Of a stretch of 50,985 nt of DNA, positions 33,320-41,670 are shown in pieces; the first letter of the stretch is position 1, and each line of letters starts with the position of its first letter. Below the pieces are notes generated by a model. The model was not told where the DNA came from and made no database searches. It saw only the letters and a list, made by a program, of their open reading frames with translations. A program made the position numbers and the translations under genes. Origin of the DNA: Gammaproteobacteria bacterium (GTDB lineage Bacteria > Pseudomonadota > Gammaproteobacteria > SZUA-21); the NCBI GenBank assembly GCA_003233345.1, contig QILK01000265.1:1-50985 (forward strand), given 5' to 3'.

Positions 33320-33780
33320 GAGCACGGCATGCGTGATGTGTTTTCAGTATCGATCGGATGGTGAGGCCTTTAAACAGGCGCTTCAGGTACGGTTGGCAAA
33401 GTTCGAGCTATCCTTAAACGATGACAAAATTCGATTGATCGAATTTGGCCGCTTTGCCCATTCCAATCGACAAGAAAGGAAACAGGGAAAGCCCAAAACG
33501 TTTGATTTTCTCGGGTTTACCCATATCTGTTGACAACGTCGCAGTAATGGTAGTTTTACCATTAAGCGAATAACGATTGCGAAGAAGCAAAGGACGAAGG
33601 TGAAATCGATCAAAGAAATGCTAAAGCGAACACGCCATTACCCAGCCTGGGTAGTGGCGAGGAATCTTAAGCGGGTCGTGCAAGGATACTTCAATTATTT
33701 TGCAGTCCCTGGGAATCAGCTAGCATTGAATGCGTTTAGAACACAAGTGTGCCAAGCCTAGTTAAAAGCGCTGCGCAGGC
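33320..33780 (+). pseudogene. Group IIC intron reverse transcriptase remnant
   Basis: The frame reads 'CFQYRSDGEAFKQALQVRL', 'DDKIRLIEFGRFAHSNRQER' and 'PKTFDFLGFTHIC'. A TGA follows at 33531-33533, then 'SIKEMLKRTRHYPAWVVARN' and 'VVQGYFNYFAVPGN', a TAG at 33759-33761, and 'LKALRRRRW'. This is the end of the RT domain and the X domain of a bacterial class C intron protein. Each stop fits one base change (CGA to TGA, TGG to TAG). The YADD region is lost. The remnant runs directly into a dispersed TIR element at 33790. Class C introns often target attC sites, which exist in this region. Confidence 0.8.
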
Positions 33781-33789
33781 GTAGATGGT

Positions 33790-33923
33790 AAAAGGCTATT
33801 AAAAAAATACAGACCGACGTTGGGCCGATCTCAAGAATCAATTCAGCTTTAGTTGTGATAAGTTGCGAAAATAAATAAATTTTCTCTTTGTGATTTCTAT
33901 GTAACTCATGGATGTCCCGAAAG
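33790..33923 (+). repeat. Dispersed TIR element, copy B (left end missing)
   Basis: From 'aaaggctatt' through 'gacgttgggccgatctcaag' to the right end GGATGTCCCGAAAG it matches copies at 26108-26251 and 37009-37181. The left TIR is absent because the group IIC RT remnant joins here. The 33924-34063 stretch after it has no gene. Confidence 0.7.
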
Positions 33924-34063
33924 CGACCAGTGCCGGAAATAATATGACACTCGATTTAAATCCCGCGGAAAAACATAACAACTCGCATGCGTTAATCAGG
34001 CATCCTCCCTCCTGAGAGAACGCCTGAGCCGAAAATGTTAATAATTAAAAAACGGTAAAATTG

Positions 34064-34513
34064 TTAATTGTTAGTATCAAGAATAATAATATCTGGGCAT
34101 TTTACCGTTATGAAGTGACCAGGGTAGTCTTCTTTGTAACAAACATAACTACCAGCTAACGACACATTTATACCGAGTCTTTTTATCAGTCTTCGTGGTA
34201 CGAATTTTTTTGCACGTGCTTTTTTTGTTACCATTCTTACTGTTGGCAGTGTATTGCGACTAGATGAGTTTGGTTTTGCTACGATTACATCGGGGCATTT
34301 AACTTTTACTTTTTTACCATTAGCATCAATATTGTAACATGTATCTTTCAATGTATTTACGGCGATAAGTTTTCCAGGCTTAACAATCGGAATCTTTGAC
34401 TGTGATAATTTTATTCTATTATGTAGATTAGAATTATCAATGGCATGTGCCGAAAAAGATAAAGTTATCAAAAATATCGTGGTGGTTATAGTAGTAGAAA
34501 TTATTTTTTCCAT
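34064..34513 (-). CDS. Secreted protein with two CxxxxxxGxxxxVKCPD repeats
   Basis: 149 residues. The signal peptide is 'MEKIISTTITTTIFLITLSF' with cleavage after SAHA. The mature protein has two copies of one motif: 'TCYNIDANGKKVKVKCPDVI' in the middle and 'VCYKEDYPGHFITVKCPDII' at the end. Each holds two cysteines about 13 residues apart, which suggests two disulfide-bonded hairpins in the periplasm. They are separated by a basic linker ('TKKARAKKFVPRRLIKRLG'). No family is recognised. The start is backed by AAGGGG seven bases upstream. The gene is monocistronic. Confidence 0.7.
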   Translation of the reverse strand: MEKIISTTITTTIFLITLSFSAHAIDNSNLHNRIKLSQSKIPIVKPGKLIAVNTLKDTCYNIDANGKKVKVKCPDVIVAKPNSSSRNTLPTVRMVTKKARAKKFVPRRLIKRLGINVSLAGSYVCYKEDYPGHFITVKCPDIIILDTNN

Positions 34514-34739
34514 GTTATACCCCTTAATAAGTTGTTTAACTATTTGGCTAGCTCAGTGATAAGAGCTTATCCTATTACCGAGTTAGTAAAAAAATGACTA
34601 TTTCAATAAGCTAAATACCAGTCTATAGTTGGTCGCAACATCATATCGTGAGGTTCAATTTATGTATCTGTTTAGAACTATAGGGAACGGCGTGGGTAGC
34701 AGAAAATTAAGAAAAAAATTTGGGAAGGGGGCTGGAAAA

Positions 34740-34895
34740 AATCCGGAAAAAAGGTGAGTTTATTGGTGAAGCTGAAATTTTTAAAAAAATGCTGGTATTA
34801 AAATTCGGCGGCTCTAGCCGACTAGGCTGAACGACAGATCGTTCAAGCTGATGCAGTATGACTTGATCAGTGGATCGAAAATCTGCTTACGCTTA
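34740..34895 (+). pseudogene. DUF4351/Rpn-type transposase C-terminal remnant
   Basis: Two frames give 'KGEFIGEAEIFKKMLVLKFG', then 'AERQIVQADAV', a stop, and 'LDQWIENLLTLNP'. Together these resemble the C-terminal tail of Rpn/PD-(D/E)XK-type transposase-like proteins ('GEAxxLxxLLxxRFG', 'xxIxxADxxxLExWxxxLL'). One frameshift and one stop are present. It overlaps the end of the minus-strand gene that stops at 34893. The sequence 34514-34739 shows no gene. Confidence 0.45.
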
Positions 34896-36050
34896 ATCCA
34901 TTTCTATATTCAATAGTGGCGTTGGAGAATTTTCCCAAACTCCAATCCATTGCGCTTTTGCGTAAGGATCAAAAAATAATATCCAACTTCTTTTAGTTAG
35001 ATTGCCTTTGCGTAAAACAGCTAAAATTTCGGTAATTGCTTTTTTAAAATCAGTTAACGCAAAATCGATATACGAATAACGAAGTCCTGTGCCTCCTCCA
35101 ATAGCACAACCTAATTTGTTCTCGATTAATACGGCATCCAATGCATTTTCTATTTCTTTCTTATCTGCAAATTTTTCTTCATCTAAACCTTCCGATCCAT
35201 CCATTTTTAAATAACAAAATATTTCGTTGTTTCTTGAGTAGCGTTCGGGGAAAAACATAGGCATTTCTGATATAGCCTTCATTAACGGCTGATAACGTGT
35301 TTTTGCAACAAACATATCATCGCGCTCACAATAATCGGTTTGTTCTTCTGGGTCACTCAATAATATTGCCCAATCGCTTTCAGGAATATCCGCATATAAA
35401 GGTTGCTTAGGCAATTCTGCTCTAATACCGTTTACAAATTCTTCAAATTCGACATAAACCTGCTCTAATGGCACATATGGTTCTGTTGGTTCTATTGGCT
35501 CTATAAAACCTACCCACTTGTCTAAATATTTCTCGCCAAGAAGCGTTTCCGTTAGAATGAACGCCTGTTGATCAACAAGATCCTTATCAATAAGAGATTG
35601 TTTATCAAAATGCACAAATATACCAACGGTATTGAAATTATCCCGTTTGAATGAAATTCCCAGCGCCAGATTTTTAGCGTTTGATCTGCCTTCTATTGCC
35701 GACCGCACATCGTCAAGATCTTGAGTTGGCAAGCGATAAGTATAAAATTCCCAATTATTTATTGTGGGTGCTTGACTTACTATTTGGTTGGCAAGAGGAC
35801 GCAAGAAGAAGCTATTTTCCGGGGTGATAACCAGTCTGTGACCGCCTTTCAACCCAGGGCCAAACTCCCACATAAGCTCTGCATTGATGGGGTTTAAATT
35901 TTCATGCATCCATGCGGGTAAATCCCATTCTTTCTCTCCACTAAACAATAGATCTAGGTCGGTTATTTTTTCTTCGAATGCCTTCCACCAATCATCTATC
36001 AATAGTTTTGTATTGTTACCATAATACTGATTTTTAATTTCCCAGGCCAT
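34893..36050 (-). CDS. Hypothetical cytoplasmic protein
   Basis: 385 residues from the ATG at 36050; an upstream ATG (36089) would add 13 hydrophobic residues without a ribosome site. No signal peptide or membrane helix is present. The N-terminal part contains 'LMWEFGPGLKGGHRLVITPE' and 'FFLRPLANQIVSQAPTI', a pattern recalled from uncharacterised proteins of toxin-immunity and accessory loci. The C-terminal part includes 'GCAIGGGTGLRYSYIDFAL', resembling small DUF-type domains with a glycine loop. No catalytic site was recognised. Genome context (LRR protein upstream, remnants downstream) gives no pathway. Confidence 0.6.
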   Translation of the reverse strand: MAWEIKNQYYGNNTKLLIDDWWKAFEEKITDLDLLFSGEKEWDLPAWMHENLNPINAELMWEFGPGLKGGHRLVITPENSFFLRPLANQIVSQAPTINNWEFYTYRLPTQDLDDVRSAIEGRSNAKNLALGISFKRDNFNTVGIFVHFDKQSLIDKDLVDQQAFILTETLLGEKYLDKWVGFIEPIEPTEPYVPLEQVYVEFEEFVNGIRAELPKQPLYADIPESDWAILLSDPEEQTDYCERDDMFVAKTRYQPLMKAISEMPMFFPERYSRNNEIFCYLKMDGSEGLDEEKFADKKEIENALDAVLIENKLGCAIGGGTGLRYSYIDFALTDFKKAITEILAVLRKGNLTKRSWILFFDPYAKAQWIGVWENSPTPLLNIEMD

Positions 36051-36269
36051 TATTACTAGATTCCAGTTTATTTTTATGAAAATTATCAAAGTATAGAATA
36101 CACATCTGATAACTAATAAAATTAGATCATATGTTTGGTATTAGTGAGGGTTAAACATCTATGAAACTATATTACCACAATTATTATTACTTGCTATTAT
36201 ACTTTATTGCTTGCCCACAACACAAGTTTATCCATTTGTCTTGTCATTCAATTGTCACTGATTTGTACT

Positions 36270-36635
36270 TTACAGTTCAAGTTGCTTTAAATGACTCATC
36301 CAAGCTGGTAATTCTGTCAAACGATTTGCGGTTAAGTCAAGGTGTTCAAGATGGCCTAAATTTTTTATCCATGCCGGTACTTGAACTAAATCAGTCATTG
36401 TGAGATTTAATTGACGTAACTCAGCATGCTGACTGAGTAGTTTTAACCATTGCGAAAAAGAATCTATATTTACATAACTAATTGATAAGTGTTGTAACGA
36501 CTGTAGTGTTTCAACACCGATTTTCTGACTGCAAAAAGTCAATCCTTGAGTGTCGAATAGAGAAAGTTCGACAAGAAAATTATTTTCCCATTCGAGTTGG
36601 ATTGACTTTTCTAGATTTGAAGGAATATTTATCAT
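36270..36635 (-). CDS. Leucine-rich repeat protein
   Basis: 121 residues from the ATG at 36635; a GTG four codons earlier is possible. Residues 45-120 contain about three LRR units: 'LQSLQHLSISYVNIDSF', 'HAELRQLNLTMTDLVQVPAW' and 'LGHLEHLDLTANRLTELPAW'. They have the LxxLxLxxNxL pattern of the small bacterial type. No signal peptide is present. LRRs mediate protein binding. The protein is short and stops in the middle of a repeat ('SHLKQLEL'), so it may be a truncated member of a larger family. It is followed on the same strand by the 385-residue hypothetical, 220 bases away. Confidence 0.7.
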   Translation of the reverse strand: MINIPSNLEKSIQLEWENNFLVELSLFDTQGLTFCSQKIGVETLQSLQHLSISYVNIDSFSQWLKLLSQHAELRQLNLTMTDLVQVPAWIKNLGHLEHLDLTANRLTELPAWMSHLKQLEL

Positions 36636-36660
36636 ATTTTTACCCACATCTTGGTGTTAT

Positions 36661-37008
36661 TTGAATCGATATTGTTTTAACTGGGCATTTAGCTCTACCT
36701 AATAACGCTGTTTATTGTCAATATTATCTAGTTCAGATACTTATTTTGTTTCGATATCTAACACATTCTGCATAAATGATTAATTGTTGATTTTAAATAA
36801 AAATAGTAACAGCGAGTATGTCTGATTTTAAAAAATATTTCTAGTCTGCTCACCTGGAGAAAGAAGCCTGAATATAATCTCTCCTATGATATCATAGCAT
36901 CTCAATTATCCTAGGGTTTGGATTATCAATAAATCTAAACCACATTACATATCAATCTTAGTTTTTTGGTTATTTATTTCTCTCACGTTACCAATTTACA
37001 ATATTATA
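36661..37008. other. Gene-free AT-rich stretch
   Basis: No open frame with coding character, RNA gene or repeat was found on either strand. It is AT-rich and contains only short stop-rich frames. The upstream region of the LRR gene lies at its left end. Confidence 0.6.
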
Positions 37009-37181
37009 TTTCGGAACACCCTTGAAATTTTCTCGTCAATCGAAGTGGGGAAAGGCTATTGAAAAAATACAAACAGACGTTGGGCCGGTCTCAGGAATCA
37101 ATTCAACTTTAGTTGTGATAAGTTGCAATAAAAAATAAATTTTCTTTTTGTAATTTTCATATAACTCGTGGGTGTCCCAAA
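37009..37181 (+). repeat. Dispersed TIR element, copy C
   Basis: The 173-bp copy begins TTTCGGAACACCC and ends GGGTGTCCCAAAA. Its interior is the same as in copies A and B, including 'gacgttgggccggtctcag' and 'aactttagttgtgataagtt', plus an AT-rich insertion also seen in copy B. Both TIRs carry one or two changes, so it is older than copy A. The sequence 37182-37448 has no gene and presumably holds the promoter of the next one. Confidence 0.75.
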
Positions 37182-37448
37182 AAATCCTAAGAAGGACGTG
37201 CCGCGTTAAACTACGAGTGTGCGACTTCTAATCTGCACCATGCGGCTCACAAGTCGCTCACAGTGGAACTGCAGGGTACAGTTGACAGGACGGACACCTA
37301 AAAGCAAGTTTTTTTCATTAGAAACTTAAAAATAACTGCACTAATTCTGCAAATATATCCCCTATACTTTGTGCAGAACAAATTTTAAATAAAAGCGAGT
37401 GGACTAGTAACTGTAGACAAAAAGTCACTATCCTGGTTGGGGAAAAAA

Positions 37449-38024
37449 ATGTATCGAGATATTGTTAATATTGTTTCTGGTTTAATCTGTATAATTAGCT
37501 TATTCATAAGCACCAACTTAATGAACGAAGGATACTTTATTAGAGCTTCCGGAATGGACCGTTTTGGAATATTTATGATCACGAATACTATAATAGTTCC
37601 CGCTTCTTTCATTATCCTGTATTTTTTGTATAATTCTATTAATTCCAGAGTCACATATAAAATTAACTATGGCATACTTGTAATACTAAATATCATATCT
37701 ATTGTACTAATAATTCCCATACTATTTTCTACATTGGAGAACGAAACGGGTTTATGGAAAGAACATATATCTGGATCAGGTGTAATTGGAATCGATGCAG
37801 ATAGAATTCACTATTTTTTTCCTTACGTGGGTGGTGCAGGGATTTATATTTCCAGTGTATTTTATTACTCCTATAAGGTCTTAGCTAAGAAATATAATAT
37901 AGTTATCAAAGAAAATATATTGCCAATACTTTTACACGGAATAATTGTTCTTATACCACTACTTGTATTCTTGACAGTCATATTTATACACAATTTTATA
38001 GAGCCACCATATTATAATGGCTAG
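37449..38024 (+). CDS. Hypothetical four-helix membrane protein
   Basis: 191 residues from the ATG at 37449; a TTG at 37437 is less likely. Four hydrophobic segments are visible: 'IVSGLICIISLFISTNLM', 'FMITNTIIVPASFIILYFLY', 'GILVILNIISIVLIIPILF' and, at the end, 'HGIIVLIPLLVFLTVIFIH'. A loop between helices three and four ('HISGSGVIGIDADRIHYFFP') is polar. No family is recognised. It stands alone on the plus strand between the TIR element and another membrane-protein gene, with 220 bases to the next start. Confidence 0.6.
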   Translation: MYRDIVNIVSGLICIISLFISTNLMNEGYFIRASGMDRFGIFMITNTIIVPASFIILYFLYNSINSRVTYKINYGILVILNIISIVLIIPILFSTLENETGLWKEHISGSGVIGIDADRIHYFFPYVGGAGIYISSVFYYSYKVLAKKYNIVIKENILPILLHGIIVLIPLLVFLTVIFIHNFIEPPYYNG

Positions 38025-38247
38025 AAACCCAGTTAAAGTGTACCCTTTAATTGGGCACGGTAAGAATGATGGTAAGTATCATTGGAACCTTTCAATTACC
38101 CACAAGCTATAGACAGGTGAAAAGTGAGTATCCGGCGCAGGCTAAATCAAGCTAACGTCAATAATCTTGTTTATAGTATAGTTACAAGACATTTAGAATG
38201 GCAGATGTTATTATTTGTTTTGCGAAGTAGGTTGAAAAAAAATTAAC

Positions 38248-39555
38248 ATGAAGGTTAAACCGAAAGGATTTGAGCTAACAGAAAATGTATCGCCAGGGTT
38301 GGTGGAGGTTGAAAATCCCCTTCCTACGGTAGCTCGTTGGTTTACCCCATGGCAGGTAGAATTAACCAATTATAGCACTCGTCCTGATGAAGTTTTGCTT
38401 ACTCATAATCTTTTTAATCAAAACGACGCCGATGGGCGGTATTTGATACTTCAGGGCGGATTTGGGTTTAATCCATTTTTTCTTAATATTACTATGGTGT
38501 TATTTATTTCTGTCGTGATATCGATGTTAACCTTAACAATGTCCTATCACTCTGATGGTTTAGAGATCGGGGTCGAGCTAATCACTACGGTAATTCTGAT
38601 CTTCTTAACGATATTATCACACGTGGCGTACAAGATAGTACCAGTAAAGAATGTTTTTATATTCGATCGAGACAGCGGGAACGTTCTTTTCCCAAAAAAA
38701 TTGTTTCGGAAGCGATTAATTATCCCTTTTTCTCATGTCGTAGCAATGGTTAAACGGGTGACGGCACGCAGTTCTGTAAGTTATCACGTCTATTTATTCT
38801 CAAAGCTCAATCGAAAAAGAAAACGACGATATAAAGCCTCATTAAATATCGGGTCGGTAATATTTTCAGGTTCATCACTTGAACCATGGCATTATATTTG
38901 TGCATATATGAATAAAAGGTTTTTACCTGAGACGTTTGCACCATTTGAAGAAAAGGTGAGGTGGTACAATAACAATGAAATAACCATGCCTGAATATTAT
39001 ACTTGTGCACGGCCATGGTTTTTTCAAAGATTTCCGGTTCAAAAAGGGTATCGAAAGCTACGAGAAGATTTATCTGAGGCTGAGTATCATCGTTATCGAG
39101 ATAAATATTTTAAGTTAATTGATAATGTTAGGTCATTGACCAAGACATACTTTTGTAAATATTCCGGAAACTATTTTATTCCCTGGAAGCTTAAGCTTTC
39201 TTTGGTTTTTGTTCCCAAACTACTGAAGTACTCTGCAATGGTGATTGCTTTTGTAGCCTTTACTGTTATATTGCCTTCGATATATGCATATGGGGCAGCG
39301 TTATTTTGGGGAATGTTGTTCCCAGGTAGCTTATTGGGGTTATCACTGTATTTGTATACCAAGGGTGATATGTCTCGCTATGCACATGCCAACTATGGTG
39401 GCGTTTACGCACTAAATGGCCAAGAAGTTAAAGATCTTATAATTGACAAGACCGACAATGACCTCTGGAGTATAACTTTGAAAGGAGTGGATTATCAGCA
39501 TATAGGAGTCCTGGATGTTAGTGAATTCCATGTTGCGAAGAAACTAGCTCAGTAA
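38248..39555 (+). CDS. Hypothetical membrane protein, possibly DUF6708-like
   Basis: 435 residues. A soluble N-terminus of about 75 residues precedes two helices ('FLNITMVLFISVVISMLTLT', 'LITTVILIFLTILSHVAYKI'). A central soluble domain follows, with 'VFIFDRDSGNVLFPKKLF' and 'HVVAMVKRVTARS'. Two further helices lie near 325-370 ('MVIAFVAFTVILPSIYAYG'). The pairing of a membrane hairpin with a 'FDRxxGxVxFP' beta domain recalls DUF6708 proteins linked with type VI effectors, but I am not certain. No signal peptide or catalytic motif is seen. The gene is intact and isolated. Confidence 0.6.
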   Translation: MKVKPKGFELTENVSPGLVEVENPLPTVARWFTPWQVELTNYSTRPDEVLLTHNLFNQNDADGRYLILQGGFGFNPFFLNITMVLFISVVISMLTLTMSYHSDGLEIGVELITTVILIFLTILSHVAYKIVPVKNVFIFDRDSGNVLFPKKLFRKRLIIPFSHVVAMVKRVTARSSVSYHVYLFSKLNRKRKRRYKASLNIGSVIFSGSSLEPWHYICAYMNKRFLPETFAPFEEKVRWYNNNEITMPEYYTCARPWFFQRFPVQKGYRKLREDLSEAEYHRYRDKYFKLIDNVRSLTKTYFCKYSGNYFIPWKLKLSLVFVPKLLKYSAMVIAFVAFTVILPSIYAYGAALFWGMLFPGSLLGLSLYLYTKGDMSRYAHANYGGVYALNGQEVKDLIIDKTDNDLWSITLKGVDYQHIGVLDVSEFHVAKKLAQ

Positions 39556-39813
39556 CCCGTTACATCTGAATCTATTCGCTTAAGGTCGTTTCTTCTTTAA
39601 ATTCTCTGACTAATTCAGGGCTTTTAGCAACTGATTATGTGCTAGACTTTAGTCACGAAACAAGTCACTATCGCTGGTCGCCAGGGAGAGCACAGCGAAG
39701 GCGGCTAGCCCCGTAAGTTGTTTTCCCGTTGTGCGAAGCGGTAAGGTACTGAACTACTAAGGAGCTGAAGCTCTAAGGGAAGCTCTATAAGAAGAATAAA
39801 AGCCCTGTTGTGG

Positions 39814-40260
39814 TCAAACACTTCCGGACACTCGATTAAGAGTTTTTTCAAAGTTAACGGGCGTTTGATACCCCAGCGTAGAATGCAATCGTTTTGCATT
39901 ATAATAAATAGCGACATACTCACGAATATCAGCCATCGCCTGTTGCCGCGTTCGGTAGAGCGTGTCACCAATCCACTCACGTTTGAGACTACTGAAAAAT
40001 CGTTCGACCGGACTGTCCCAACAATTCCCTTTTCGACTCATAGAGCAGACCATATTATTCCGTGTTAATCGCTTCTGATATTCCTTGCTCGCGTACTGGC
40101 TGCCTCGATCAGAATGATGAATCAGTCCTTTATCCGGTTGCCTTAACCCAATCGCCAAGTACAGCCAGCCCTCGCACGTCCAAACATAGGTCACGTCAGA
40201 AGCCCATACTTGGTTTTTCTTTTCCGGATTAAACTGACGATCCAGTCTGTTTTCAGCCAC
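39814..40260 (-). pseudogene. IS3-family OrfB (DDE integrase core), deleted
   Basis: The 149-residue frame shows the rve domain in pieces: 'NQVWASDVTYVWTCEGWLYL' with the first catalytic D, then after a jump 'KGLIHHSDRGSQYASKEYQK' with the second D, and 'NCWDSPVERFFSSLKREWI' with the catalytic E. Between 'LAIG' and 'RQPDKG' about 40 residues ('VVLDLFSRRVVGWA...' in relatives) are missing. Just upstream 'RKRKFRITTNSKHNLPVAEN' continues the HTH_21 part in frame but without a start. The protein cannot be active as it stands. Confidence 0.82.
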
Positions 40261-40320
40261 CGGTAAATTATGTTTGCTGTTCGTGGTGATTCGAAATTTA
40301 CGTTTCCGCTCGTAACCGGA

Positions 40321-40524
40321 TTAATTCTGCTTTTTTATCTTTTGAAAGCTTTCTCCCGTTTCTATATCTTCTAATTCTCGTTTCCAACGACCGATCAAAT
40401 TATTACTAATGCCAAGGCTTCTCGTGGCATCCATTATTGTATAGCCTTGCTCTGTTACCAGCGCAACTGCTTCCCGCTTAAACTCTTCCGTATAAGAATT
40501 TCTTTGACCTTTTTTGCTTGTCAT
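40321..40524 (-). pseudogene. IS3-family OrfA, 3'-truncated
   Basis: 67 residues: 'SYTEEFKREAVALVTEQGYT' and 'ATRSLGISNNLIGRWKRELE', the HTH_Tnp_1 domain of IS3 OrfA. The leucine-zipper tail and the usual -1 frameshift window into orfB are deleted; the frame ends 'KIKKQN' and a stop created at the deletion joint. The ATG lies 55 bases inside the right end of the element. Confidence 0.82.
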
Positions 40525-40582
40525 ACTATACCTCGTTTTTCTATTGTACCTCTTTAATGAGATGTCCGGAATTATTAAACCA

Positions 40583-41022
40583 CTTCAGTTATCAAGAAGA
40601 GTCTTACTCACAGACAAGAAAAAAACAATTCAGCAGGATGCTCATTGTTACCCGAGAGCCGGGGACCACCACAAGCAGATTTGTTCGATTGAACCACTTT
40701 TCATTTGTTGCCGCTCCTTCATTATCGGGGTAGGGTTTCTGTTGTTTCGAAGATGGGCATGGGTTGAAAATTGGGCTAACGTACAGAATGATTGAAGCAA
40801 AAGCGGGCGAGAACACATCGTGATTACCGGGAGAAAGAGCTGATCGGATGTTTTATAGCGCTGGAATTTTGAGAATAGGGCTTTTATTCTTCTATATCGC
40901 CTGTATTTCCTTTCTTATGCACCCAATCTTCACCCGTTGGGATACTAATTCTCTGTTATTTCGTTGTATTAAATAATGTATAATAATGGTCTCTTAAAAT
41001 GTTTAGATAGAAACTAATCAGA
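40583..41022. other. Gene-free stretch right of the IS3 remnant
   Basis: Frames here are interrupted and not recognised. It contains the right arm of the outer inverted repeat (40877-40896). After 40900 comes an AT-rich leader of the following membrane-protein gene. No RNA gene was found. Confidence 0.5.
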
Positions 41023-41619
41023 ATGACGAAATTACTAAATTATAGGTTTGCATATACTATTTTAACCTCAGGAATTGTATACCTCATAACCTATATTCTT
41101 GCAACAAAGCAATACAATGCATATATAGCGCCACTGGCATTTGCGATCGGAATAGGTGTGTATCTTCTACTTCGTAAGTTTTATAAAAGTAATCAGGATC
41201 ACGATAAGATTGTAGCTAAAACATATCGGTATATCATATGGTTAGTACCCATGGTATTGTTTTCCATCAATGCAATTATATTTTTTGCGAACGTCGCTGA
41301 CGAGCCGAGATTAGTTAGTTTTTACTCATTCGATGACTTAAAATGGTCTGGGCCTTTTGTCATTGGACTTTGGCCAATTCTAAATCTTTTTATTCTTATT
41401 GAGAATTTATTTAATCTAATCTGGATGGCGATATACTTTTTTGGGCTTATCGCATACAGTCTGGCATCCATTGGAATACTCATATTGTTGATATCATTGT
41501 ATCGTAAAATGGTTAAGTTAAAACATGAGTCGGTAATCAAGTTTTCGTTAATCGCCGCTACTTTGTATTCGCTTCTACCGATCGTATGTTTCGCCATGGC
41601 GGTGTATTTTTGGGGGTAG
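41023..41619 (+). CDS. Hypothetical membrane protein
   Basis: 198 residues with about six hydrophobic helices: 'FAYTILTSGIVYLITYILAT', 'IAPLAFAIGIGVYLLL', 'IWLVPMVLFSINAIIFFANV', 'FVIGLWPILNLFILIENLF', 'YSLASIGILILLISLYRKM' and 'SLIAATLYSLLPIVCFAMAV'. No motif or family is recognised. Only a weak ribosome site precedes the ATG. It is followed after 51 bases by the CobW-family gene on the same strand; a functional link is not supported. Confidence 0.6.
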   Translation: MTKLLNYRFAYTILTSGIVYLITYILATKQYNAYIAPLAFAIGIGVYLLLRKFYKSNQDHDKIVAKTYRYIIWLVPMVLFSINAIIFFANVADEPRLVSFYSFDDLKWSGPFVIGLWPILNLFILIENLFNLIWMAIYFFGLIAYSLASIGILILLISLYRKMVKLKHESVIKFSLIAATLYSLLPIVCFAMAVYFWG

Positions 41620-41670
41620 TAAAATTACGTTAGACAAACAGGCGCTTACCAATTAGTTGTTGTTAATATT

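Larger units (their letters stand above)
39811..40582 (-). mobile_element. IS3-family insertion sequence, internally deleted
   Basis: The ends are TGGTCAAACACTTCCGGACA at 39811 and, inverted, TGGTTTAATAATTCCGGACA ending at 40582. They match each other as imperfect terminal repeats beginning TG. The element is 772 bp, while complete members are about 1.2-1.3 kb. Missing are the end of orfA, most of the first half of orfB and part of the catalytic core. No clear target duplication is seen. Confidence 0.8.
39785..40896. repeat. Outer inverted repeat pair enclosing an IS3 element
   Basis: TATAAGAAGAATAAAAGCCC at 39786-39805 and its inverse AGGGCTTTTATTCTTCTATA at 40877-40896 form an inverted pair of about 20 bases with one gap. 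The IS3-type element sits inside, close to the left arm. The arms look like the ends of a different mobile element into which IS3 inserted. The interior right part (40583-40876) contains no recognisable gene. Confidence 0.55.

Noticed and set aside
39660-39785. Structured-looking sequence between the membrane gene and the IS3 element, considered as tRNA or attI
   Set aside because: No cloverleaf with a TTCRA loop and no integrase-site motifs could be built.
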